In this document: positions 41,487-50,726 of the stretch, piece by piece
How positions within the stretch are numbered: position 1 is the first letter of the stretch
Layout: each line of letters starts with the position of its first letter
Source: CAVPUA01 sp963708805
Lineage (GTDB): Bacteria > Actinomycetota > Actinomycetes > Mycobacteriales > Jatrophihabitantaceae
Reading direction: 5' to 3'
DNA length: 64,000 nucleotides
NCBI GenBank assembly: GCA_963708805.1
Contig: CAVPUA010000003.1
Coordinates: 558,001-622,000 of the forward strand
Notes under the pieces: generated by a model
The model's database searches: none
Seen by the model: the letters and a program-made list of their open reading frames with translations, nothing else
Told to the model about the DNA's origin: nothing
Translations under genes and position numbers: made by a program

Positions 41487-42416
41487 GTGTCGCGTCCCAC
41501 CTTGTGCGTGGTCATGCTCGCCCACGGCGATGCGCCCCACGTGGTGCGATTTCGCCGGGCGCTCGGCGACATTCCGGTTGTCTTGCACTGCGATCGCAAG
41601 ACGCCCGAGCCCGTCTTTGCGCAGATGACGCTCCCGACCGCGGGGATGCTACGGACGGTGGCCCGCGGCGACACGAAGCTGGCCAGCTGGTCGCTCGTCG
41701 ATGCCGAGATGCGCGCGCTCGAGGCGGCACTGACGTGGACCAGGGCCGACTACTTCGCCGTCTGCTCGGGCGCGGACTATCCCCTTCTGCCGCCCGACGA
41801 GATCGGCAAGGAGCTGGCCGGTCTGGGCGGCCAGTCGTGGATCTGGAATCTGCCCATCCCGTACGCACGGTGGAATTCGCGGCTGTTCAAGGACGGCGGC
41901 TACTGGCGCACGAAGTTCCACTACCTGCACCGTGGCGACAATCTCTTGACGATCAAGGGACATCCGCTGCCCATTCCGATCAAGCGTGGCGTTCCCCCGG
42001 AGCTCAACCTGCGCGCGAGCAGCCACTGGAAGGTCTACGGGGCCGAGGACGCCGCGGCCGTCCTGGACGTCTGGCGCAACCGTCCCGATCTCGTCCGCTT
42101 CTGGCGTAGCACCTGCACCCCCGAAGAGAGCTTCTCGGCCACCGTGCTCGCGAGCCCGAAGTCGACCGGCCGGCCGCCGCTGGCCGTCTCGCAGTCGTCG
42201 GCCTGGCAGATCGAGTGGGCCCACGATCTCGAGCAGCACCCACGGTGGCTCGACGAGTCGAGCCTGACCGGGCTGGTCACGGCGGCCAACGGCCACCCGG
42301 ACGGTCGCCGATCGCTGTTCGCCCGGAAGTTCCGCACCGGTGGGAGCGATAAACTTCTGGACGAAATCGACGGTCAGCTCCTCGCAGACATCGACGGCAA
42401 GGAGATCCATGACTGA
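41487..42416 (+). CDS. GT14-like beta-1,6-N-acetylglucosaminyltransferase family protein
   Basis: 309 residues. MLAHGDAPHVVRFRRAL, VLHCDRKTPE, SWSLVDAEMRALEAAL, YFAVCSGADYPLLP and a later ASSHWKVYG match the core-2/I-branching enzyme family (GT14). In bacteria such enzymes add branch sugars to surface glycans. Starts 2 nt after the flippase and overlaps the next gene by 8 nt. Confidence 0.8.
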   Translation: MSRPTLCVVMLAHGDAPHVVRFRRALGDIPVVLHCDRKTPEPVFAQMTLPTAGMLRTVARGDTKLASWSLVDAEMRALEAALTWTRADYFAVCSGADYPLLPPDEIGKELAGLGGQSWIWNLPIPYARWNSRLFKDGGYWRTKFHYLHRGDNLLTIKGHPLPIPIKRGVPPELNLRASSHWKVYGAEDAAAVLDVWRNRPDLVRFWRSTCTPEESFSATVLASPKSTGRPPLAVSQSSAWQIEWAHDLEQHPRWLDESSLTGLVTAANGHPDGRRSLFARKFRTGGSDKLLDEIDGQLLADIDGKEIHD

Positions 42417-43362
42417 GTCGACGCCCGCCTCCGGCGCGGATGTCACCGCGGTGGTGTGTTGTTTCACCGAAGACCGCTGGGGCGACGTCCTCGATGCCGT
42501 CGACGGCCTGGACGCCCAGACCGAGCCACCGGCCGCCGTGCTCATCGTGGTCGACTACAACGAGACGTTGAAGCAGCGCCTGCTGGCCGAGTACGCCGGC
42601 CGCGCGGACCTCTCGGTGGTCCACAACACCGGACCACAGGGGCTCTCGGGCGCGCGCAACACAGCCATCGCCGCTGCCTCGACGAGCTACGTCGCCTTCC
42701 TGGACGACGACGCCGTTCCGGACAAGCGCTGGCTCGAGGAACTGCTCGTGCCGTTCGTGCGCTCGCCCGAGGTGGCCGTCACCGGCGGGCGGTCCGTACC
42801 CGCCTGGCCGCCGTCCGGCCGGCCGGCCTGGTTCCCGGAGGAGTTCGACTGGGTGGTGGGATCGTCCTACCGCGGGATGCCGACCGAGGCGACGATCGTG
42901 CGCAACGTCCATGGTTGCTCGATGCTCTTCCGTCGCGACGTGTTCACCCTGGTCGGTGGTTTCGCCGATGGCGTGGGTCGACTCGGCACGCTGCCGCTCG
43001 GTTGTGAAGAGACCGAACTCTGCATCCGGCTCAAGGCCGCGCGCCCCGAGGCCGAGGTCTGGTACGTCCCGGAGTCCCTCGTCGCCCACCGCGTCAGCGA
43101 CGGCCGCACGAAGCTGCGCTACTTCGTGCGACGGTGCTACGCCGAGGGCATCTCCAAAGCGCAGATCGGACGGCTGGTGGGCGCTCAGAGCGCGACGGCC
43201 ACCGAGAAGTCCTACGTGTCGGGTGCGCTCCTACCGGCCGTGCTCGGCTCGATCGGGCTGCGTCGCGGACGGCCGGTCAATCCACGGCTCGGCGCAGCGA
43301 TCGTGCTCGGCCTGGCCGTGACCGTCGTCGGTTACGCGCGGGGCTCGCTGAAGCGACGGTAG
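42409..43362 (+). CDS. Family 2 glycosyltransferase
   Basis: 317 residues: DVTAVVCCFTEDRW, VDYNETLKQR, GPQGLSGARNTAIAAA, FLDDDAVPDKRW, VHGCSMLFRRDVF and GCEETELCIRL are the GT2 elements. A hydrophobic C-terminal segment (~285-310) may tether it to the membrane. ATG 42409 follows AAGGAG. Its 3' end overlaps the convergent nucleotidyltransferase gene by 31 nt. Confidence 0.85.
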   Translation: MTESTPASGADVTAVVCCFTEDRWGDVLDAVDGLDAQTEPPAAVLIVVDYNETLKQRLLAEYAGRADLSVVHNTGPQGLSGARNTAIAAASTSYVAFLDDDAVPDKRWLEELLVPFVRSPEVAVTGGRSVPAWPPSGRPAWFPEEFDWVVGSSYRGMPTEATIVRNVHGCSMLFRRDVFTLVGGFADGVGRLGTLPLGCEETELCIRLKAARPEAEVWYVPESLVAHRVSDGRTKLRYFVRRCYAEGISKAQIGRLVGAQSATATEKSYVSGALLPAVLGSIGLRRGRPVNPRLGAAIVLGLAVTVVGYARGSLKRR

Positions 43363-44514
43363 CGCCGCGAGGTGCGTGCACCGGCCAGGCGACTCCACCA
43401 GCTGAGGTAGAGGCGCGGCGTCGACACATCCCCGAACTCGCCCACGAGACGGCGCCGGGTCGGGAAGAGAATTCCCGACCAGATAGAGCAGGCCGTTGGG
43501 CATCAGCGGCAAGCGCAGGAATTGACGGCTGATCGGCCACGACTCGACCAGCCGACTGCCGAGAACCAGTTTGAGTCGAGCCGGGTGCTGAAGATCGTCG
43601 GCCGGCCGCCAGGCGGGCTGGGTCCAGGTCTTCACCTCGTCCGGGAGCGACGCCAAGAGGCGGTCGGCCCACGTCTGCATGCGGTAGTCGGCGAGGAGGC
43701 GGTCGAGGTGGGCGCCGTCGCAGACCCGCCGCAGTTCGACGAGGTCGCGCCACGCGAGCAGGTTGGAACCCGGCGCGTCCTTGTCGCTGACGACGTGGAG
43801 CGCACAGATCATGAAGTTGTCCTCGAAGCTGGCGCACGGCATCTCGGTGCCGCCGACCTCGCGCCGGACGAGGCGGGCCACCAGATCGGCCGCGGTGAGC
43901 GACGATCCCCACTGCCACGGCGGGATGTGGTGATGCAGGTCGATGCTCTCGAAGTCGCCCCGCTCGAGATTGGTCGCCTCGCGGCAGTATCGATCGAGCA
44001 CGCGCCAGTCGCCGTCGACCAGGTGCTTGGGCTGCCAGCCGGCCCGCTGCAGCAGGCGAGCGGTCGTCAGGTAGTCCTTCGGCGCGACGAGGACGTCGAT
44101 GTCGGAGTACGGCCGCAGGCGGGCCGATCGGTAGGCGGCGGCCACGCCCGGACCCTTGGTCACGACGTGCGGCACGCCGTTCGCGCGCAGCAGCGTCAGA
44201 GCGGGCTCGGCCCGGTTCGCGACAGCGGTCGTGATGCCCGTCCACACGAAGTCGCTTCGCCGCAGACGACCTCGAACCGCTCCCGTGAGCTCGATTCGAT
44301 GATGTCTCAAGTACTCCAGCGCCAACGGCGCCAGGCGCTGCGCCTCGATCAGCTCCAGCTCGGGCTCGATGCTCACGCGGGGCGGTGCGAGATCGATCAA
44401 GCCGTGAAACAGGATCGCGTACGTCCAGGGGCCGATCGCCGGGAAGAGTGCACCGAGACGATCAGCGGCGGTGTAGCCGTGGGCGCCGACCTCGCGAGGC
44501 CCTATTGCCGACAT
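43332..44514 (-). CDS. Nucleotidyltransferase-family protein (NTP_transf_5-like), one apparent +1 break
   Basis: About 393 residues after repair. KGPGVAAAYRSARLRPYSDIDVLVAP contains the nucleotidyltransferase signature (SDIDVLV, the two Asp of the metal site); later DLHHHIPPW and CALHVVSDKD are typical of this family. An extra base near 43472 breaks the end; correcting it yields LYLVGILFPTRRRLVGEFGD and a natural C-terminus with stop at 43332. Proteins of this family occur in lasso-peptide and exopolysaccharide clusters together with HPr-like kinases. It may act on the phosphorylated peptide, or on a sugar phosphate. Last gene of the minus-strand set 47.1-43.3 kb. Confidence 0.75.
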
Positions 44515-44579
44515 CGATGCGGTTCCCCCGGAATCTGGGCCGACCCGGACGTTCGGTCAGCGAGCGGACACCCCCGAGG

Positions 44580-45926
44580 TTAGCGGCTGGCGAGGATCCA
44601 GTCCCGCGAGCGGTCTTCGAGCTCACTGCGGCGCTGCGCCGATTCCCGTTCCAGCCGCCCGCGCATGTCACCGTCGGCCAACAACCGGCTGCAGCCCTGC
44701 ACCAGATCGTCACCGGTGACGGTGTCGTAGGCCCCCACGTAGTCACCGAGCCCCACCTGCCGCATGACGCCCTCGGTCTTCTTGCTGAAGTAGGAGATGG
44801 CGAATACCGGCGTTCCGGCTGCGATCGACAGGATCGCTGCGTGCAGGCGCACAGCGATCATGACCGCAACCTGTCCGTAGAGCCAACTGAGAGCGCTCGG
44901 GCTCAGATCCTCGTCGCACTGGACCACCGGTACGCCGGCCTCGATCAGCATCGCGCGCAACTCCGCGGTGATCGGGCGGTCGTCCTCGACCGGCAGCGGG
45001 CCGACCGTGTGCGGCACGACCATGACCCCGTCGATCTGGCCTGATTCGTAGAGGCGGCGGGCAGCCGCGGCGACCTCGTCGCGCAGCCGGGTTCCCGCCT
45101 GACCGCCCAGGGACGGATGCTGACGGATCGAGATGGCCAGCGTGCGGGCCGGGTCGAAGGGCAGGGCTCGCAGGACGGCCTCGGCCTGGGGCGTTTGGGT
45201 CGGCTCGATCGCGAACGCCATGTCGGGCGCGACCTCGACCTGTTTCGGCGCCAACCGCGGGGCGAACTCGGCCGAGGACGTCTCGCGCGCCACCAGGATG
45301 TCGGCGCCGGCGATCATGCGGCGAGCCAGTCGCGTCCCGGCGCGTCGCGGCCACGGGCCCAGTGTGTGCCCGAGCAGGACGGTGCGCGTGTCGGAGCGGA
45401 TGGCGGCGTGGATCGGGGCGCCGGTCGTCAGTAGGCGTCCCCAACTCTGGGCCGGGAAGACCGACGGATCGTCGTAGAGGTTGGCGCCGCCGATGCCGAT
45501 CACGAGATCGCTGCGCGCGACGAGCCGCCGAAGCGCGGCCGGTGGGCGAGCACCGAGGCCGACGTGGGCGATAACTGGGAGTGAGCGAATAGCCCACACG
45601 ACACCGTTCCAGACGATGCCGGCCAAAGAGGTCGGGGGCTGCTTGCCGCGCAACTCGGTCGGCAACGGATTGTCGATGAGGGTGGCGGAGGGATACTCGG
45701 CGCGGATGTGGCGCATCGCCCCGACCGCCATCGGACCCGTCTCGTTGTTGCCGACTACGGTTATTTCCGCGTCAGGGGCATTTCGCTTTATGAGCCTGAT
45801 CAGACCGAGCGTTATCGCCGAATCCCCGCGATTGTCGTCATGCCATTGGTTCACCAGCAGCACCGATCGCGGCCGGTTGTCGATATCGACCAGCAGATTC
45901 GACGTCGCTGCCTTTGTCTCAGGCAT
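44580..45926 (-). CDS. Polysaccharide pyruvyl transferase family protein
   Basis: 448 residues. VLLVNQWHDDNRGDSAITLG, IGIGGANLYDD, LLGHTLGPWPRRAGT, VARETSSAEF and VRLHAAILSIAAGTPVFAISYFSKK (cited in part: VRLHAAILSIAAGTPV) are the family landmarks. It would add a pyruvate ketal to a sugar of the exopolysaccharide. ATG 45926 overlaps the stop of the upstream glycosyltransferase by 8 nt. Confidence 0.85.
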   Translation of the reverse strand: MPETKAATSNLLVDIDNRPRSVLLVNQWHDDNRGDSAITLGLIRLIKRNAPDAEITVVGNNETGPMAVGAMRHIRAEYPSATLIDNPLPTELRGKQPPTSLAGIVWNGVVWAIRSLPVIAHVGLGARPPAALRRLVARSDLVIGIGGANLYDDPSVFPAQSWGRLLTTGAPIHAAIRSDTRTVLLGHTLGPWPRRAGTRLARRMIAGADILVARETSSAEFAPRLAPKQVEVAPDMAFAIEPTQTPQAEAVLRALPFDPARTLAISIRQHPSLGGQAGTRLRDEVAAAARRLYESGQIDGVMVVPHTVGPLPVEDDRPITAELRAMLIEAGVPVVQCDEDLSPSALSWLYGQVAVMIAVRLHAAILSIAAGTPVFAISYFSKKTEGVMRQVGLGDYVGAYDTVTGDDLVQGCSRLLADGDMRGRLERESAQRRSELEDRSRDWILASR

Positions 45927-47097
45927 CGAGGTTCGCCTTCGTATCGCAGACCGAGTGCAAGAGGTCGGCGTACGCCGCTGCTTGTTTACGAATGTCGTGA
46001 GCGGCCTCGACGTGAGCTCGCGCCGCGCCGCCGAGCCGCTCGCGCAGCTCGGTCGAGTCGACCAGCTCGCCCAGCCGGGCCGCGAGCTGGTCGATGTCTC
46101 GCGCGGGTGCCAGCAGACCGGTGACGCCGTCGATGACGGCTTCGGGGACACCGGACACCGAGTAGGCGACGACCGGCCGTCCGCAGGCACCGGCCTCGAT
46201 CAGGGCCAGCGGCATGCCTTCCGCGATGCCGGCGTGCAGCAGGACGTCGGCCGCGCGCATCGCGCTCACCATGTCGTCCTGACTGTCGACGAAGGTAACG
46301 CGATCAGCCAGTCGCTCGCGGCCGATCGCCCTTACTTTCTCGGCGTATTCGGGATGGATAGTCGTTGAGCCGGCGATGGCGAGGTGGATGCGTGGCCGGG
46401 CCGACCGCGCGACCGCCTCGATGATGTCCTCGATCCGCTTGACCGGGTCGAGGCGGCACGCGGCCAGCACCAACACGTCGTCCGGACGGGCGCCGAGGCG
46501 TTGCCGAACCTGCGGATCGGCCGGCCCGGGGCTGAAGCGCTCGATGTCGATGCCGTTCGGGATGACGGCGGTGCGCGCCCGAGCGGCGTCGGACAGGTTG
46601 GTCGTCACGCCCTGGCTGACAGCGACGCCGCGGGTCGCGAGTCGCACCGCCGTCGATCGCATCGCGGACCCGAATCCGGGACGGGCTTCGTCGTGCAGAA
46701 AGGCGAAGTCGGGCACGCGAATCAATCTCGACGCCACCGCCCCGTCGAGATGAATCCAGTGCGAATTCGTGTGAATCGCGTCAGCTTTCGAACTCCGAAC
46801 CACGCGGGCAATGCCCGAGACGGTGGCCGGCATGGTCGCCGCAATTCGCAATGCGGCCGGCGTCGATATGCGGCCGTCTTCCTTTCGGATCTGGCGGCTC
46901 ATCGGGAGGTTCAACTGCACGGTTTCGCCGCCTTGTCGGCGCCATTCCTGCGACAGTGGGATCTCCCGGCGACCGGCGAGGATGAGCTCGACGCCGTGCT
47001 CGCGCATCAGTGGCAGGAGTCTGAGCAGGACGCGCTCGGCACCCCACAGCGATGTTCCTTGATCAAGAACGATGACTCGAAGTGATCGGGAGGACAC
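45919..47097 (-). CDS. Family 4-like glycosyltransferase (GT-B)
   Basis: 392 residues with a GT-B fold: N-terminal VIVLDQGTSLWGAERVLLRL, mid HTNSHWIHLDG, VIPNGIDIERFSPG, CRLDPVKRIEDIIEA, and the C-terminal donor site HAGIAEGMPLALIEAGACG (E-x7-E type). GTG 47097 was chosen because TACGCT lies 6 nt upstream, as in other leaderless genes here; an in-frame start further upstream (47250) would read through low-coding sequence. Confidence 0.83.
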   Translation of the reverse strand: MSSRSLRVIVLDQGTSLWGAERVLLRLLPLMREHGVELILAGRREIPLSQEWRRQGGETVQLNLPMSRQIRKEDGRISTPAALRIAATMPATVSGIARVVRSSKADAIHTNSHWIHLDGAVASRLIRVPDFAFLHDEARPGFGSAMRSTAVRLATRGVAVSQGVTTNLSDAARARTAVIPNGIDIERFSPGPADPQVRQRLGARPDDVLVLAACRLDPVKRIEDIIEAVARSARPRIHLAIAGSTTIHPEYAEKVRAIGRERLADRVTFVDSQDDMVSAMRAADVLLHAGIAEGMPLALIEAGACGRPVVAYSVSGVPEAVIDGVTGLLAPARDIDQLAARLGELVDSTELRERLGGAARAHVEAAHDIRKQAAAYADLLHSVCDTKANLDA

Positions 47098-47316
47098 GCA
47101 CAGAGCGTAGCCGAGGCAGATGACCTCGCTGTTTCCACGACCAGGGGACCGATTGGTCGTTATCGGATTTGACACCCGCGGCCGAAATAGCGGTGACACA
47201 CGGGATCGCGGCCCTTCGGGCGCATCCAACGCGACGCAGTTCACCCTCATGGCCTGGTGCGCTAGTTGTATCTTCAGGAGAACGTCGGCGAAAAATCACC
47301 GGAGACGAGGCGCGCA

Positions 47317-47574
47317 ATGGGCCCTGACCGCTCCGGTGCCGCTTGTCGGGCCTGTGCCCATGAGCGCGCGGCCCACGAGCACCTTCGCGCCGGCTCCGAC
47401 TGTGCGCTGTGTGGCTGCCGGCGGTTCGCGCGCCCGTCGCGGTTCGCGACCGTCGCCGCGCTGCTGCGGCCGGCTCAGGCCGGGGCTCAGGCAGTGGCCG
47501 ACCCGACGGGCGAGACGCCGACGACCGGGTCAGACGCGGCGCCGACGCCGCAACGGCGGCGCGCCGAGGCCTGA
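47317..47574 (+). CDS. Small Cys/His-rich protein, probable zinc binder
   Basis: 85 residues. CRACAHERAAHEHLRAGSDC followed by CGCRRF matches the small actinobacterial family CxxC-H-x-HxHxRxGxDCxxCxCxxF. Function unknown. Rest of the protein is Ala/Pro/Arg-rich and low complexity. ATG 47317. The convergent neighbour encodes a second member. Confidence 0.6.
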   Translation: MGPDRSGAACRACAHERAAHEHLRAGSDCALCGCRRFARPSRFATVAALLRPAQAGAQAVADPTGETPTTGSDAAPTPQRRRAEA

Positions 47575-47578
47575 CGCG

Positions 47579-47752
47579 TCAGGCGACGTGCGAGATGGTG
47601 TTGGTGCGAGACGTGTCGGCCAGCCGGCGGTTGTCGGCGGCGAACGCCTTGCAGGTCTGCTTGCCGCAGACTCCGCAGTCGGACCCGCGCCGGTAGTGCT
47701 CGTGGGCGTCGTGGGAGTGGCCGCAGGTGCAGTAGGCGTCGTTGGGTGCCAT
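47579..47752 (-). CDS. Small Cys/His-rich protein, paralogue of the convergent gene
   Basis: 57 residues, short enough to be missed: MAPNDAYCTCGHSHDAHEHY, then RRGSDCGVCGKQTCKAF. It shares CGHxxxAHEHYRxGxDCxxCG with the plus-strand gene 4 nt away. GGAG lies 7 nt before ATG 47752. Five cysteines and five histidines suggest a zinc-binding fold; no function is known to me. Confidence 0.75.
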   Translation of the reverse strand: MAPNDAYCTCGHSHDAHEHYRRGSDCGVCGKQTCKAFAADNRRLADTSRTNTISHVA

Positions 47753-47886
47753 CGAGTTCTCCAGTGGGCTGCCGGATAGATCAGTGTGCTCCCCCGAGCT
47801 TCACACTAATCATACACCGAGATCCGAGATCGCGCGCGCCGAGTGCTCGCCGGGGCCAGTGGGCCCCGTCACCCGTACGACCAGCG

Positions 47887-48981
47887 CTAGCGCGAGAAGA
47901 CCTTCACCCAGTCGACGTCCATCACCGCGGACGTGGCCGAGGGGTTACTGGTGTCCGCACCCGCCTGAAGGGCCAGGTGCATGGCTCCGCTGGGGATCTG
48001 CGCCGGGTCGGTGATCGTCGCCTCCAGGGCGCCGTCGATCCAGTACTTGATGTACGTGGGCGCCCACTCGACGCTGAACGTGTGGTAGCCGGTGTAGTCA
48101 CCCGGGAAGACGAGCTTGTCCTCGAGATTGTTGGCCGTGTAGTGCACGGTGAACAGGATGTTCTGCCTCGAGGCGTTCAGCGGCTCGGCCAGGTCGATCT
48201 CGCCGCCGACCGGCCAGTTCTCGGCGTTGGGCCAGAGGAGGATGGCAAAGCCGTGGTCGGCGTTCGCGCCCAGGCGCGCCCGGACGTCCCATCGACCGTA
48301 CGCAGAACTCGATGCGCTACCCGGGCCGCACAGGCACAGGCCGCTGCCGGAGCTGCCGGCGGTGGCAACGTGCAGGGCCCCGCCGGAGACCGAGATCAAC
48401 GACGGGACGCGCGCGGTCGGCTGGGACGATCCGGTGGTGTTGTAGACGGTCCACCAGTTGGCCAGCGAGCCGGTGAAGTCGTCGAACAGCACGAGATTCT
48501 GGTCCTGGGGCTGACTGGGGTCGGCCGCCGCGGACGAGGTGGCTTTGCTGGGCGCCGAACTCGACGTCTTGCCGCCGCCCGCGGCCGGCGCGGTGGTCTT
48601 CGCACCGGCCGAGCCGGGCGTGCTCACGCCGGTCGACGCGCCGGCCGCGCTCGAGCCGCCCGCGGCCGCCGAGGTGCTCGGGCCGCCGGCCGACGTCGAG
48701 CCGGGTCCGGTCGACGCGGAGGTCGAGCCGGGCTTCGAGGACGAGCCGGTGCCGGCCTTGCTCGAGGCCGAGCCGGGAACGGCCAGCGACCTCAGTTGAC
48801 TCGGGGTCAACGAGCGGAGGGCCAGCTTGGCCGAACTCGTCTGATCGGCGTGCGATCCAGAATGGGAACTCGAGCTGGCGAACGCGTAGGTCACGCCGGA
48901 GACCGTCAACGCGGTGAGCGCGGCGAAGACTATGGCCAGACGGGCGACCGAGACTCGGCGCAGGATCAATCCAGGTCGCAC
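47887..48981 (-). CDS. Secreted GH16-family glycoside hydrolase-like protein
   Basis: 364 residues: N-terminal signal/anchor helix (~10-35), a ~120-residue Ser/Thr/Gly/Ala linker, then a GH16 beta-jellyroll (laminarinase/kappa-carrageenase type) from about NLVLFDDFTGSL. The catalytic motif GGEIDLAE carries the nucleophile and acid/base Glu; YGRWDVRAR, LLWPNAENWPVGG and FSVEWAPTYIKYWIDG are shared with the second GH16 gene at 59378. Substrate is a beta-glucan or related polysaccharide, perhaps the product of the nearby locus. GTG 48981. Confidence 0.82.
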   Translation of the reverse strand: MRPGLILRRVSVARLAIVFAALTALTVSGVTYAFASSSSHSGSHADQTSSAKLALRSLTPSQLRSLAVPGSASSKAGTGSSSKPGSTSASTGPGSTSAGGPSTSAAAGGSSAAGASTGVSTPGSAGAKTTAPAAGGGKTSSSAPSKATSSAAADPSQPQDQNLVLFDDFTGSLANWWTVYNTTGSSQPTARVPSLISVSGGALHVATAGSSGSGLCLCGPGSASSSAYGRWDVRARLGANADHGFAILLWPNAENWPVGGEIDLAEPLNASRQNILFTVHYTANNLEDKLVFPGDYTGYHTFSVEWAPTYIKYWIDGALEATITDPAQIPSGAMHLALQAGADTSNPSATSAVMDVDWVKVFSR

Positions 48982-49122
48982 GTCAACACTCCACTGCGGC
49001 GGGAATTGTGGTCTGCTCTGGTCATTGGGAGCTCCTGATAGGCGACTTTCAGCCCCCGCTTGAGCGCGAAGAGTATCACCGGCGTGGTGCCGTACGGGGG
49101 CACCTGCAGGTGATTGCCGGTT

Positions 49123-49143
49123 TCGCCCGCTTTAATCGGGCGA
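49123..49143. terminator. Hairpin in the gap before the DUF1800 gene
   Basis: TCGCCCG-7 nt-CGGGCGA followed by GTTTG. Next to it is the perfect palindrome CACCTGCAGGTG (49111-49122). The surrounding 248-bp gap (48982-49229) holds no convincing gene and no riboswitch class I could recognise. Confidence 0.45.
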
Positions 49144-49229
49144 GTTTGTGGTCGATCAAGCAATAGTGCGGCGCGACTTTCCGTCCAGGGACCTTCGATG
49201 TTATTTTCTTGTGAGTCGTCGGGGCCTGT

Positions 49230-50724
49230 GTGAGTACGGAGCGCCCGTGGCAGTCATCTACCCTCGGCCGCCGCTGCTATTGCCGCGGTCGCCCACACCG
49301 CCACCGCCCCCTTCGCGTGGGATCCGGTCGGCCTCGCGCTCGGTCGCTTCGGGTTCGGCGCGCGTCCGGCCGATCGGGCCGCGCCCTTCGACCCGGACGG
49401 CTGGTGGAACGCCCAGATCGCGCTGGCCACAGCGAATCCCGGCTATTCGGCGGCGCCCGCGGTCGCCAGTGCTGTCGGCGCCCAGATGACGCTCACTCCC
49501 GCCCAGGCCCGCGCCTGGCTCAAGGCCAACGGTGACGAGTACGGCTGGGACATCATGGATCAGGTCTGCCGGACCACGCTGGGTTTTCAGATGTTCAGCC
49601 CGGCCCAGCTCGTCGAGACCGTTGTCGACTTCTTCTCCAACCGACTCAACGTCGCGAACCGCACGACCGACGTCTGGAACACCCGCCACGACTACGACCG
49701 GGTCGTCATTCGCGCCAACGCGCTGGGCTCGTTCACGTCGATGCTGCTCGCCGCGGGCAGGCACCCGGCGATGCTCTATTACCTGAACCAGGACGAGTCG
49801 AACAAGACCGCGGTGAACGAGAACTACGGCCGCGAGCTGCTCGAACTGCACACCGTCGGGCTGAACTACACCGAGGCCGACGTCAAGAACTCCGCCGCGA
49901 TCATGACCGGGCGCACCGTCAACTGGGCCGACCAGACCTACCTGTACGACCCGACGATCCACGCGACCGGCCCGGTCACCGTTCTCGGATTCACCAACGC
50001 CAATGCGACGGCGGCGGGCGGCGAGGCGGTGGGTGACGCGTACCTGACCTACCTGGCCACCAGTCAGCTCACCGCGACCAGCCTGGCCCGCGCCTTGTGT
50101 GTCCACTACGTCTCGGACGCCCCGTCCGACGATCTGGTCAGCAAGATCGCCGCGGTCTATCTCGCCAATGGCACGGCGATCGTGCCGACCCTGTATGCGA
50201 TCTACTGCTCGGACGAGTTCTGGCTGTCTCGCGGGGCCAAGGTGCGTCGACCGGCCGAGAATGCGATCGCGGCGATCCGCGCGATCAACCAGCAGCCGAC
50301 GACGAGCATCTTCAACGCGATCGAGTCCGTGCGCTGGCCGCTGTACGCGATGGGCAACACCCCGCTCGAATGCCCGACGCCCAACGGCTACGGCGACACG
50401 GCGGCCCGGTGGCGCTCGGGAGGCAACCTGATCGCCGGCTGGAACCTGCACCGGGCGCTCGCGCTCAACTGGTGGCCCAACTACTGGACGACCATCGACG
50501 TCACCACCCTGCTCAACGGCGCCACCCCGGCGACCAGCGGCGACGCGATCGACATTCTGTCGCGCAACCTGGTCGGGCAGGTGCTGAGCAGCACCGACCG
50601 GCAGACGCTGTCGACCTATCTCGGCGAGGCGGCGACCAAGCCGTACGCGACCTCCAACGCCAAGCAGATGCTGGCCGGTCTGGTCGTGCTGCTTCTCGAC
50701 TCCCCGTACTTTGCCGCTCGCTGA
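49230..50724 (+). CDS. DUF1800 family protein, one apparent +1 break near the start
   Basis: About 497 residues after repair. The body has NENYGRELLELHTVGLNYTE, LARALCVHYVSD and the C-terminal DSPYFAAR typical of DUF1800 proteins, a family of unknown biochemical function usually paired with DUF1501. The N-terminal frame has no start codon of its own; one extra G at 49266-49267 links GTG 49230 (STERPWQSSTL) to AAAAIAAVAHTATAPFAWDP. LGRFGFGARP is the family's N-terminal motif. Followed 2 nt later by the DUF1501 gene. Confidence 0.75.
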
Positions 50725-50726
50725 TC

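Noticed and set aside
48982..49229. Riboswitch upstream of the GH16 or DUF1800 gene
   Set aside because: Several stems are present, including a palindrome and a terminator-like hairpin, but no consensus of a riboswitch class I know.
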